A DNA stretch of 6,428 nt from an uncultured Prevotella sp. (GTDB lineage Bacteria > Bacteroidota > Bacteroidia > Bacteroidales > Bacteroidaceae), in the NCBI GenBank assembly GCA_900770845.1, contig CAAGLS010000195.1, forward strand, positions 1 through 6,428, written 5' to 3'. The notes beneath the pieces were generated by a model. That model saw only the letters and a program-made list of their open reading frames with translations, was not told where the DNA came from and searched no databases. Positions within the stretch are counted from its first letter, which is position 1; each line of letters begins with the position of its first letter. A program made the position numbers and the translations under genes. Below, piece by piece: positions 1-6,145 of this stretch.

Positions 1-1251
1 CTTCTTGCCCTTGCGGCTCTTTCGGCTCTCCTTGCTGCGCTTAGAACTGCTGCTGCGCGACTTGTGGCGCGAGCCGCTCTTCTTGCCCTGGCTGTAGTGG
101 CTGCGCACCCGCTGGGCTGTCGGCACGTCGTCGTTGACATCCACCTCGTCGCGCTTCTTCAGCAGCTCGTCGGCATTGTAGGCGAAGATGGAATCCTCAT
201 TGTCGATAAACTTGCTGATGTAGGCCACGGGGAGCCGGATGGGCATGGGGCTGTGGTTGCCGTTGACAACGTTGCGGCGGTATTGCGGGTTGAGTTCCTT
301 CAGCTGGTCCACGGGAATGCCCAACACGCCGGCCACCTGCTCAAAGTGTACGTCGCGGTCGACCATGACGGTGTCGGTCTTGGCCGGCAGCTGCGAGAGC
401 ATGGGGCAGATGTTGTGGTCGCAGTAGTAGTTCATGATGTAGTTGGCGGCGATGAAGGCCGGCACGTAGCCTTGCGTCTCGGCGGGCAGGTAGGGGTAGA
501 TCTGCCAGTAGTCGCTCACGCCTCCAGCGCGGTGTATGGCTCGGTTCACCTTGTCGGGGCCGCAGTTGTAGGCGGCGATGACCAAGTTCCAGTCGTTGAA
601 TATCTTGTAGAGGTCGCTCAGATACTGGGCGGCGGCGTAGGAGCTTTTCAGCGGGTCGCGGCGCTCGTCGACCAGCGAGTTGACCGTCAGGCCGTAGTGC
701 TTGCCCGTGGTGATCATAAACTGCCACAGGCCGGTTGCCCCCACGCGCGACACGGCCCGCGGATTGAGGGCCGACTCGATGACGGGCAGGTATTTCAGCT
801 CAAGCGGCAGCCCGTAGCTCTCAAGGGCCTCCTCGAAGATGGGCATATAGAAGTTCTGCGCGCCCAACATGTAGGCAACGGAGTGGCGCAGGTGGCCGCT
901 GTAGCGGTCGATCATCTTCTGCACCACATCGTTGTAGGGCATCTCTATGGCCGTGGGCAGCATCTTCAGCCGCGCCATAATCTCCTCCTTGGAGTACTGC
1001 GGATTCACATCGGGGAAGTCGCAGGTGCTGTCGGGCCGCAGGTAGGTCTTGGAATTGTAGAGATAGAGCAGGCTGTCAAGCTCGTAGGTCATGGCCTCGG
1101 GAAGCTCTATCTGCTCCTCCTGTCCCTGCTGGTTGGTCACTGTCACCTCAGTCTCATCGTCCTCGTCGTCGTCATCGTTGTTCACCTGCGCGCTCATCGT
1201 GCAGGTGCCAAGAAAGAAAAACGAAAGGAGGGCTATATAATATTTCTTCAT
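1..1251 (-). CDS. mltD: MltD-like membrane-associated lytic transglycosylase, 3' end beyond the window
   Basis: A reading frame starts at an ATG at 1251 and stays open for 417 codons to the left edge, so the C-terminus is missing. The protein has a signal peptide (about residues 1-21, ending MSA before Gln22), then an acidic run (residues 26-33). A transglycosylase SLT (GH23) domain spans roughly residues 140-270. It contains VIESALNP with probable catalytic Glu159, the GATGLWQFM motif, and AAYNCGPDKVNRA at 226-235. A LysM-like segment follows at about 294-342 (FEQVAGVLGI...LKELNPQYR). The last 30 visible residues are a Ser/Lys/Arg-rich tail, probably a linker to more LysM repeats. The enzyme should cut the MurNAc-GlcNAc bond of peptidoglycan in the periplasm, forming 1,6-anhydroMurNAc ends. 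Cys17 does not sit in a good lipobox, so lipidation is doubtful. It lies 29 bp after the DUF5683 gene, with an A-rich leader and no Shine-Dalgarno. The family call is firm; the exact mltD orthology is less so. Confidence 0.9.
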   Translation of the reverse strand, partial: MKKYYIALLSFFFLGTCTMSAQVNNDDDDEDDETEVTVTNQQGQEEQIELPEAMTYELDSLLYLYNSKTYLRPDSTCDFPDVNPQYSKEEIMARLKMLPTAIEMPYNDVVQKMIDRYSGHLRHSVAYMLGAQNFYMPIFEEALESYGLPLELKYLPVIESALNPRAVSRVGATGLWQFMITTGKHYGLTVNSLVDERRDPLKSSYAAAQYLSDLYKIFNDWNLVIAAYNCGPDKVNRAIHRAGGVSDYWQIYPYLPAETQGYVPAFIAANYIMNYYCDHNICPMLSQLPAKTDTVMVDRDVHFEQVAGVLGIPVDQLKELNPQYRRNVVNGNHSPMPIRLPVAYISKFIDNEDSIFAYNADELLKKRDEVDVNDDVPTAQRVRSHYSQGKKSGSRHKSRSSSSKRSKESRKSRKGKK

Positions 1252-1280
1252 TTGCTGTTTGTTGTTCTATTCTTATTCGT

Positions 1281-1988
1281 TCAGAAAGTGAGGCTGCACT
1301 GCACGCCCACACCCTTGTTCTTGAAGGGAGAGACCGACTGCCCCATGGCTCCGCCAGTGTCCATCACCGTGGGGGCGACTCTCATGCTCAGGTCGTTGGA
1401 GATGTCAAACTCCGAGAGCGACGCGTCTACGTAGGCATCGACCACCGACAGCGCATAGACTCCTATCATGCAGAAGAAGCTCAGGTCGCGCCAGCGGCGG
1501 TAGCGGTCCTTGCGCTTGCGGAAGATGTCCTGATAGCGCGACAGGTTCTCGTTGGTGATTTGCGTGCCCAAGTGGAGAAACATGTTGTAGCTCTGCGTGG
1601 TCGGGTCGTCGTCCATGATGTCGAGGTAGGCCTGGCTGTAGTCGTGATACATCTGGTTGTTCCAGCGCATGGCATATATGCAGCCCACGAAGCCACCGTA
1701 GATGATGGGCAGCTTCCAGTACTTGCGGTTGTAGATCTGCCCGGCTCCAGGCAGCACCAACGCGAGCCACAAGGCCCGCTTGGGACTGGGCCGCCACGTC
1801 TTCCAGTCGCGCTTGTGGCGCATAGCGACGCTGTCGGGCAAGAAGGCCGGATTCAGCTTCACGACCGTATCCATGCGGCCGGCAGAAAGGCTGTCGCCGG
1901 CCTGGGCCTGGGCCGCCATGGGCAAGAGCCACACCAGGAGGGCCAAAAGGGGCAACGAGAGAATGTGCCTGCTACCAAAATGCCTCAC
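1281..1988 (-). CDS. DUF5683-family membrane protein
   Basis: A 235-residue protein read from a GTG at 1988. An in-frame stop (TAA, 2004-2006) lies just upstream with no ATG between. The next Met (residue 24) would destroy the signal peptide, so GTG is the best start. Residues 1-29 form a hydrophobic export signal ending AQA. The family hallmark is around residues 67-99: WRPSPKRALWLALVLPGAGQ, then IYNRKYWKLPIIYGG. Hydrophobic segments lie near 71-86, 94-108 and 166-183. The middle (about 110-165) is polar and rich in Tyr, Arg and Asp. The biochemical role of DUF5683 is not established as far as I know. As I recall, Bacteroidetes carry it between parB and a lytic transglycosylase gene, as here, which suggests an envelope-related job, but that is inference. 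The gaps are 55 bp to parB and 29 bp to the transglycosylase gene, and all lie on the same strand. Confidence 0.85.
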   Translation of the reverse strand: MRHFGSRHILSLPLLALLVWLLPMAAQAQAGDSLSAGRMDTVVKLNPAFLPDSVAMRHKRDWKTWRPSPKRALWLALVLPGAGQIYNRKYWKLPIIYGGFVGCIYAMRWNNQMYHDYSQAYLDIMDDDPTTQSYNMFLHLGTQITNENLSRYQDIFRKRKDRYRRWRDLSFFCMIGVYALSVVDAYVDASLSEFDISNDLSMRVAPTVMDTGGAMGQSVSPFKNKGVGVQCSLTF

Positions 1989-2015
1989 TATCGCGTTTGT
2001 TCGTTATTGTCTATA

Positions 2016-2035
2016 CCTTATATATATATGTAAGG
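2016..2035. repeat. AT-rich 20-bp near-palindrome between parB and the DUF5683 gene
   Basis: CCTTA and TAAGG flank an alternating TA core. The 20 bp form an inverted repeat with a single mismatched pair (2021/2030). It sits in the 55-bp gap between the parB stop and the GTG of the next gene. In the minus-strand transcript it would be a weak AU hairpin without a U-tract. It could be a regulator site, a weak attenuator or mRNA-processing site, or simple AT sequence by chance. Confidence 0.4.
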
Positions 2036-2043
2036 GCAGCCGG

Positions 2044-2940
2044 TCAGTCGTTGTTGCCCAACTGGTCCATGATGGCCACAATGCGCTTCATGTCCTCCTC
2101 GTTCTCGAAGGGAATGGAGATCTTGCCCTTTCCCTTGGGCGAGCACGACACGAGCACCTTGGCCTTGAAGTAGCCGCCCAAGCGCTTGCGCATCTGCGTC
2201 ATCTCCTCCGAGAGCTGGCTGCGGGCCTGAATCTTGCGCTTGCCCGACTGGATGTCGTCGCCATTGTTGAGCAGCTTCACCATTTCCTCCACCTTGCGCA
2301 CGGAGTACTGGTTCTTCACAATCTCGTTGAAGAGCTTGAGCTGCAGGTGCGGGTCGTCGAGTCCCAACAGGGCGCGGGCGTGCCCCATGTCGATTTCCTT
2401 TTTCTGCAGGGCCATCTGCACCTGTGCGGGAAGCTTGAGCAAGCGCAGGTAGTTGGTGATGGCCACGCGGCTCTTCCCCACCCTCTCGCTCACCTTCTCC
2501 TGCGTCATGCCGGGAGTCTCAAGCAGATGCTCGTAGGCCAGGGCTATCTCGATGGAGTTGAGGTCCTCGCGCTGGATGTTCTCCACGAGAGCCATCTCCA
2601 TCACGCTCTCATCCTTGATGGTGCGTATGTAGGCCGGTATGGTCTTCAGCCCAGCCAGCTGCGAGGCGCGCCAGCGTCGCTCGCCGGCGATGATCTGGAA
2701 GCGGTTCTCCGCCACCTGCCTGAGGGTGATGGGCTGGATGATGCCAATCTCGCGGATGCTTCCGGCCAGTTCCTGCAGGCTTTCCTCATCGAAGTCGTGG
2801 CGCGGCTGGTTGGGATTGGGATCTATCTGGTCGAGGGCAATCTCGTTGATGGTCGACGAGCCGCTGGTCCTCACCGCCTCGGTGGAGATGAGTGCGTCGA
2901 GGCCGCGTCCTAATGCATTGAATTTCTTATGTACTGCCAC
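2044..2940 (-). CDS. parB: ParB/Spo0J-type chromosome partitioning protein (CTPase clamp)
   Basis: A 298-residue protein if read from the GTG at 2940. This start gives the typical N-terminus MAVHKKFNALGRGLDALIS and leaves 19 bp after the parA stop. The longer frame to 2985 would overlap the end of parA and adds residues unlike the family. The conserved leader LGRGLDAL (10-17) is the region that in Spo0J-type ParBs contacts ParA. The ParB/sulfiredoxin-like domain holds NPNQPR (42-47), the CTP-binding box GERRWRA (86-92) and ENIQRE (120-125). A helix-turn-helix for parS binding lies at about 146-168 (TQEKVSERVGKSRVAITNYL). The C-terminal part (about 235-298) should be the dimerisation domain. 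ParB loads at parS, spreads as a sliding clamp and, with ParA, positions the replicated origins. No parS-like site was seen in the window. Neighbouring genes are housekeeping, so this is probably the chromosomal rather than a plasmid copy. Confidence 0.96.
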   Translation of the reverse strand: MAVHKKFNALGRGLDALISTEAVRTSGSSTINEIALDQIDPNPNQPRHDFDEESLQELAGSIREIGIIQPITLRQVAENRFQIIAGERRWRASQLAGLKTIPAYIRTIKDESVMEMALVENIQREDLNSIEIALAYEHLLETPGMTQEKVSERVGKSRVAITNYLRLLKLPAQVQMALQKKEIDMGHARALLGLDDPHLQLKLFNEIVKNQYSVRKVEEMVKLLNNGDDIQSGKRKIQARSQLSEEMTQMRKRLGGYFKAKVLVSCSPKGKGKISIPFENEEDMKRIVAIMDQLGNND

Positions 2941-2959
2941 AATCGTGTTGTTTAATGGG

Positions 2960-3724
2960 TCAACTGTTCTTGCTGATAATCTCACGGGCCAGGGCCAGAT
3001 GGTTCTTCGCGCCAGTAGAGTCGGCGTCGTAGAGGATGACGGGCAATCCGTGGCTCGGACTCTCTGAGAGCTTCACGTTGCGCTGGATGACCGTCTTGAA
3101 GACGAGCTCCTGGAAATGGCGCTTCACCTCGTCGTAGATTTGGTTGGCCAGACGCAGGCGCGAGTCGTACATCGTGAGCAGGAAGCCCTCTATCTCCAAC
3201 TTGGGGTTGAGGCGGCTCTTGATGATCTTGATGGTGTTGAGCAGCTTGCTGATTCCCTCCAAGGCAAAATACTCGCACTGCACAGGGATGATGACCGAGT
3301 CAGCAGCCGTCAGGGCGTTCACGGTGATGAGTCCCAACGAGGGCGAGCAGTCGATGAGGACATAGTCGTATTCGTCGCGGATGGGCTGCAAGAGCTGGCT
3401 TACCACCTTCTCGCGGTTCTCGACGTTGAGCAATTCAAACTCGGCTCCCACCAGGTCGATGTGGCTGGGAATGATGTCCAGTCCCTCGATGTCGGTGGTG
3501 TAGACGGCGTCGCGCACGTCGGCATGGTCAATCAGGCATTCGTAGAGCGAGCAGTCCACCTGCTGGATGTCCACGCCAAGTCCGCTTGAAGCGTTGGCCT
3601 GCGGGTCGGCGTCGACCACCAGGACGGTTTTCTCAAGCGTGGCAAGCGATGCTGCCAAGTTGATGGTGGTCGTGGTTTTGCCCACGCCGCCCTTCTGATT
3701 GGCAAGTGCAATGATTTTTCCCAT
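2960..3724 (-). CDS. parA: ParA/Soj-type partitioning ATPase
   Basis: A 254-residue MinD/ParA-family P-loop ATPase. I chose the ATG at 3724 (MGKIIALANQKGGVGKTTTT). The frame extends two codons upstream to a GTG, but the ATG gives the usual N-terminus. It has the deviant Walker A KGGVGKT at 11-17 with the signature Lys11, the switch I/A' motif VVDADPQAN at 36-44, and Walker B VLIDCSPSLG at 122-131 (Asp125). The absence of an N-terminal helix-turn-helix and the short length fit the chromosomal Soj type. The ATP-bound dimer binds DNA non-specifically, and ParB stimulates hydrolysis to pull origin regions apart. It is the first gene of the leftward unit, directly after a -7 promoter box, with parB 19 bp downstream. 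The identification is firm. Confidence 0.97.
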   Translation of the reverse strand: MGKIIALANQKGGVGKTTTTINLAASLATLEKTVLVVDADPQANASSGLGVDIQQVDCSLYECLIDHADVRDAVYTTDIEGLDIIPSHIDLVGAEFELLNVENREKVVSQLLQPIRDEYDYVLIDCSPSLGLITVNALTAADSVIIPVQCEYFALEGISKLLNTIKIIKSRLNPKLEIEGFLLTMYDSRLRLANQIYDEVKRHFQELVFKTVIQRNVKLSESPSHGLPVILYDADSTGAKNHLALAREIISKNS

Positions 3725-3751
3725 TATCACTAATCATTTTTATCTTAGCTG

Positions 3752-3759
3752 CAAAGTTA
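3752..3759 (-). promoter_or_regulatory. Bacteroidetes -7 box for the parA-parB unit
   Basis: On the minus strand this reads TAACTTTG followed by CAGC, an exact match to the Bacteroidetes sigma-ABfr -7 consensus TAnnTTTG. It lies 28 bp upstream of the parA ATG, in an AT-rich gap. I see no convincing -33 TTTG at 19-21 bp upstream (the bases there read TCTT, ATCT or TATC), so recognition may depend mainly on the -7 box. Confidence 0.65.
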
Positions 3760-3800
3760 CATATTTTATGCGAGAAAGAAGATAATTAAACCTTTTTTTG

Positions 3801-3808
3801 TACTTTTG
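3801..3808 (+). promoter_or_regulatory. Bacteroidetes -7 box for surE-lpxB
   Basis: TACTTTTG followed by CAGC matches TAnnTTTG and points toward surE. Its end is 57 bp from the surE ATG, giving a leader of about 50 nt with an A/T-rich stretch just before the start codon. A T-run (3793-3799) precedes it. The expected -33 position holds AAGAA rather than TTTG, so this half is poor. It is arranged back-to-back with the parA box on the other strand. Confidence 0.6.
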
Positions 3809-3865
3809 CAGCGACATACGAGGCTTTGCCGCAATGCGTGTTAGAAAACATTAATAAACATTTTT

Positions 3866-4633
3866 ATGAACAACCGACCCCTCATTCTCATTTCCAACGA
3901 CGACGGCTACCACTCTGTGGGCATCCGCTCATTGGTTGATTTTGTGAAAGACCTTGCCGACGTGATAGTCTGCGCTCCCGAAGCCGCGCGCTCGGGATTT
4001 GCCTGTGCCTTCTCGGCCGCTGCCCCCCTAAGGCTGAAGCGCCGCCACAACATGGGCGACACCGAGGTGTGGAGCTGCAACGGCACGCCCGTGGACTGTG
4101 TGAAGTTGGCTCTCGACCAGCTCACGCCCCAACGCACGCCCGACCTGATATTGGGCGGCATCAACCACGGCGACAACTCCACGGTCAACACCCACTACTC
4201 CGGCACCATGGGAGTGGCGATGGAAGGCTGCATGAAATACATACCCAGCGTAGCCTTCTCCAACTGCAACTACGACGAGGAGCCCTCGCAGGAACCGCTC
4301 CGCCACTATGTGCGCGAGATTGTGGGAAAGGTGCTGGCCAATGGCTTGCCACGCGGGGTGTGCCTCAACGTCAACTTCCCCAACGCGGGCGAGTTCAAGG
4401 GGGTGAAGGTGTGCCGCATGACGTATGGCCGCTGGGTCAACGAGGTGGTGAAATGCCGCCACCCGCGTGGCTACGACTACTATTGGATGACGGGCGAGTA
4501 TGCCAACGACGAGCCGGGCGTGGACGGCACCGACCAGCAGGCCTTGGCCGAGGGCTACGTGGCCATCACACCGACAACGATGGACGTCACCGCCTACGAC
4601 TTCATCGAAAAGGTGAAAGGTTGGAACCTATAA
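3866..4633 (+). CDS. surE: SurE 5'/3'-nucleotidase
   Basis: A 255-residue SurE-family metal-dependent phosphatase, full length for the family, starting MNNRPLILISNDDGYHSVGI. Visible metal and active-site motifs are NDDG (11-14, with Asp12 and Asp13), Ser43 in ARSGF, NGTPVDCVKLAL (72-83) and GGINHGDN (97-104, Asn100 as the likely metal ligand), followed by YSGTMGVAMEG. The C-terminus has the usual TDQQALAEGYVAITP segment. SurE releases phosphate from nucleoside 5'- and 3'-monophosphates in the cytosol, and in some bacteria from short polyphosphate. It is tied to stationary-phase survival and nucleotide salvage. The segment after Ser43 (FACAFSAAAP) differs from the better-known ASNSLT-like form, but the core ligands are intact. 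It is divergent from parA and 49 bp before lpxB, probably in the same transcript. Confidence 0.96.
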   Translation: MNNRPLILISNDDGYHSVGIRSLVDFVKDLADVIVCAPEAARSGFACAFSAAAPLRLKRRHNMGDTEVWSCNGTPVDCVKLALDQLTPQRTPDLILGGINHGDNSTVNTHYSGTMGVAMEGCMKYIPSVAFSNCNYDEEPSQEPLRHYVREIVGKVLANGLPRGVCLNVNFPNAGEFKGVKVCRMTYGRWVNEVVKCRHPRGYDYYWMTGEYANDEPGVDGTDQQALAEGYVAITPTTMDVTAYDFIEKVKGWNL

Positions 4634-4682
4634 CCCCATAGTCTCCACCAATCCCCCCACACCCCCACAAGCCCCCATCGCT

Positions 4683-5861
4683 ATGAAATATTATCTCATT
4701 GTTGGTGAGGCCAGCGGCGAGCTGCATGCCAGCCGCCTCATGGCAGCACTGAAGAAGAAAGACCCCGAGGCGCAGTTCCGCTTCATTGGCGGCGACTTGA
4801 TGCAGGCCGTCGGAGGGGAGCGTGTGCGCCACTATCGGGAGATGGCCTATATGGGCTTCGTACCCGTGTTGCTCCACCTGCGCGTCATCTTCCGCAATAT
4901 GGCCATGGTGAAGCGCGACATCGTGGACTGGCAGCCCGACGTGGTGATTCTCGTCGACTATGCGGGCTTCAACCTCAACATCGCCCACTTCCTGCGCCAG
5001 CACACCGGCATTCCGGCCTTCTATTATATCTCGCCGAAAATATGGGCGTGGAAGGAATGGCGCATCAAGAACATACGCCGCGACGTGAGCGAGATGTTCT
5101 GCATCCTTCCTTTCGAGGTGGACTTCTATGAGAAGAAGCACCACTACCCCGTCCACTACGTAGGCAACCCTACGGCCGACGAGGTGCGCCAGTTCCGCAA
5201 GGACTACAAGGAGGACTTCGCCCAATTTGCCCGCAGGTGGAAGCTCGACGCGGAGAAGCCCATCGTAGCACTCTTGGCCGGCAGCCGCAAGCAGGAGATC
5301 AAGGACAACCTGCCCGCCATGGTGGCCGCGGTGAAGACTCTCCCACCCGCCTACCAAGCGGTATTGGCCTGTGCGCCCTCGGTGGACAGCGGCTACTACG
5401 ACAAGATTCTGGGCCGATGCCAAGGCGGCAGCGACATCCGCCGCGTCAGCAACGACACCTATCCGCTCCTCTCCCACTCCACGGCGGCTCTCGTCACGAG
5501 CGGAACGGCCACATTGGAGACGGCGCTGTTTGGTGTGCCGCAGGTGGTATGCTACAAGACGCCACTGCCCCACATCATCCGATTCTGCTTCAACCATGTC
5601 ATCCAGTGCGACTACATCAGCTTGGTCAACCTCATCGCCGACAAGGAAGTGGTACCCGAGCTGTTGGCCGACCGCTTCTCTGTGGCCAACATCCAACGGG
5701 AGCTGCAGGCCATACTCCCCGGCCAGCCCAACCGCAACCGCCAGCTCCAAAGCTATCAAGAGGTGTGGCGGCGCTTGGGCGACGCTGTGGCTCCCGACAA
5801 CGCCGCGACAATCATGACCAACATCCTCTCGCGGGACAAGGATCGCCCCGCACTGAAGTGA
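4683..5861 (+). CDS. lpxB: Lipid A disaccharide synthase
   Basis: A 392-residue GT19 glycosyltransferase, near the family's usual length. It condenses UDP-2,3-diacylglucosamine with lipid X (2,3-diacylglucosamine 1-phosphate) to make the tetraacyl disaccharide 1-phosphate of lipid A, at the inner face of the cytoplasmic membrane. Motifs in order: GEASGELHA (8-16, with Glu13 where Asp is common), LVDYAGFN (90-97, Asp92 matching the catalytically important Asp98 of E. coli), YISPKIWAWK (115-124), GNP (161-163), LAGSRKQEI (198-206, Arg202 matching E. coli Arg201) and the nucleotide-sugar site VTSGTATLETALFGVPQVV. No Shine-Dalgarno is seen; the 49-bp gap after surE is C-rich. Co-transcription with surE is inferred from spacing. 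It shows that the organism builds lipid A, so it is a Gram-negative with LPS or LOS. Confidence 0.97.
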   Translation: MKYYLIVGEASGELHASRLMAALKKKDPEAQFRFIGGDLMQAVGGERVRHYREMAYMGFVPVLLHLRVIFRNMAMVKRDIVDWQPDVVILVDYAGFNLNIAHFLRQHTGIPAFYYISPKIWAWKEWRIKNIRRDVSEMFCILPFEVDFYEKKHHYPVHYVGNPTADEVRQFRKDYKEDFAQFARRWKLDAEKPIVALLAGSRKQEIKDNLPAMVAAVKTLPPAYQAVLACAPSVDSGYYDKILGRCQGGSDIRRVSNDTYPLLSHSTAALVTSGTATLETALFGVPQVVCYKTPLPHIIRFCFNHVIQCDYISLVNLIADKEVVPELLADRFSVANIQRELQAILPGQPNRNRQLQSYQEVWRRLGDAVAPDNAATIMTNILSRDKDRPALK

Positions 5862-5932
5862 CGACAACCCAACAGGCAACAGACCTCCCTCTGCTGCCTA
5901 CGCCCAAGCAGCCATGTCACACGCCCCCGCCA

Positions 5933-5957
5933 TCCCTCCCCGAGGGATTCGGAGGGA
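5933..5957. repeat. Inverted repeat with two alternative stems
   Basis: TCCCTCC (5933-5939) pairs perfectly with GGAGGGA (5951-5957) around an 11-nt loop. Alternatively CCCTC (5934-5938) pairs with GAGGG (5942-5946) around 3 nt, so the two stems exclude each other. It lies 72 bp after the lpxB stop and is not followed by a T-run. It may be a transcript-end hairpin, an exonuclease block, or part of a dispersed intergenic repeat. Confidence 0.45.
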
Positions 5958-5978
5958 GGCTTTGCTGCGCATGACCCC

Positions 5979-6012
5979 ATGGCCGCCTCTAATGGCAAGC
6001 CGCGCGGCCATT
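5979..6012. repeat. Inverted repeat cluster, 8-bp perfect stem with overlapping alternatives
   Basis: ATGGCCGC (5979-5986) is perfectly complementary to GCGGCCAT (6004-6011) around a 17-nt loop. A second copy of the left arm, AATGGC (5991-5996), can instead pair with GCCATT (6007-6012). The bases at 5999-6008 (GCCGCGCGGC) are self-palindromic. A further inverted pair, GCAAGCC (5995-6001) and GGCTTGC (6039-6045), reaches beyond the element. Function is unknown; a terminator or a small repeat unit are options. Confidence 0.4.
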
Positions 6013-6083
6013 CCCCAATCCGGCACGGGTCGATGGTTGGCTTGCGCGCGGGGAACGGCAACGGTCTTTTTTTCAGCCGAAAA

Positions 6084-6115
6084 TTTGCTCATGGCATATT
6101 TTCTTGTTAACTTTG
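6084..6115 (+). promoter_or_regulatory. Near-consensus Bacteroidetes promoter for the porin gene
   Basis: TTTG (6084-6087), a 20-bp spacer and TAACTTTG (6108-6115) match the -33/-7 promoter of the Bacteroidetes housekeeping sigma factor in both boxes and in spacing. Transcription should begin a few bases after 6115, leaving a leader of roughly 25 nt before the ATG at 6146. This marks the porin gene as its own transcription unit, separate from surE-lpxB. Confidence 0.8.
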
Positions 6116-6145
6116 CATCACCTTTCAACCTAAAGTCATTCAGCT

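Larger units (their letters stand above)
5862..6083. other. Non-coding spacer after lpxB, GC-rich and rich in inverted repeats
   Basis: No credible gene was found here. Short open frames exist on both strands but match nothing I recognise and overlap the next promoter and gene. The stretch up to about 6060 is unusually GC-rich for a Bacteroidales intergenic region, then turns abruptly AT-rich. It holds the inverted repeats listed separately and a run of seven T (6067-6073). I could not pair a stable stem directly before that T-run, so I do not call it an intrinsic terminator, although the lpxB transcript should end somewhere here. Confidence 0.5.

Noticed and set aside
64..1434. A 456-codon open frame on the plus strand
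   Set aside because: It is antisense to the transglycosylase and the end of the DUF5683 gene. Its protein is a Val/His/Gly-rich composition typical of the complement of GC-rich codons, with no family motif.
1780..2913. A 377-codon open frame on the plus strand
   Set aside because: It is antisense to parB and part of the DUF5683 gene, both of which are clearly recognised on the other strand.
2941..2985. Upstream GTG at 2985 as the parB start
   Set aside because: It would overlap the last codons of parA and add 15 residues not seen in ParB proteins. The GTG at 2940 gives the standard N-terminus.
4602..5879. A 425-codon open frame on the minus strand
   Set aside because: It covers lpxB almost exactly in antisense. 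LpxB has all family motifs, while this product has the same low-complexity Val/His/Leu bias as other antisense shadows.
6067..6073. T-run as an intrinsic terminator of lpxB
   Set aside because: No stable GC stem could be paired directly before it; only weak 4-bp stems such as TTGC/GCAA were found.
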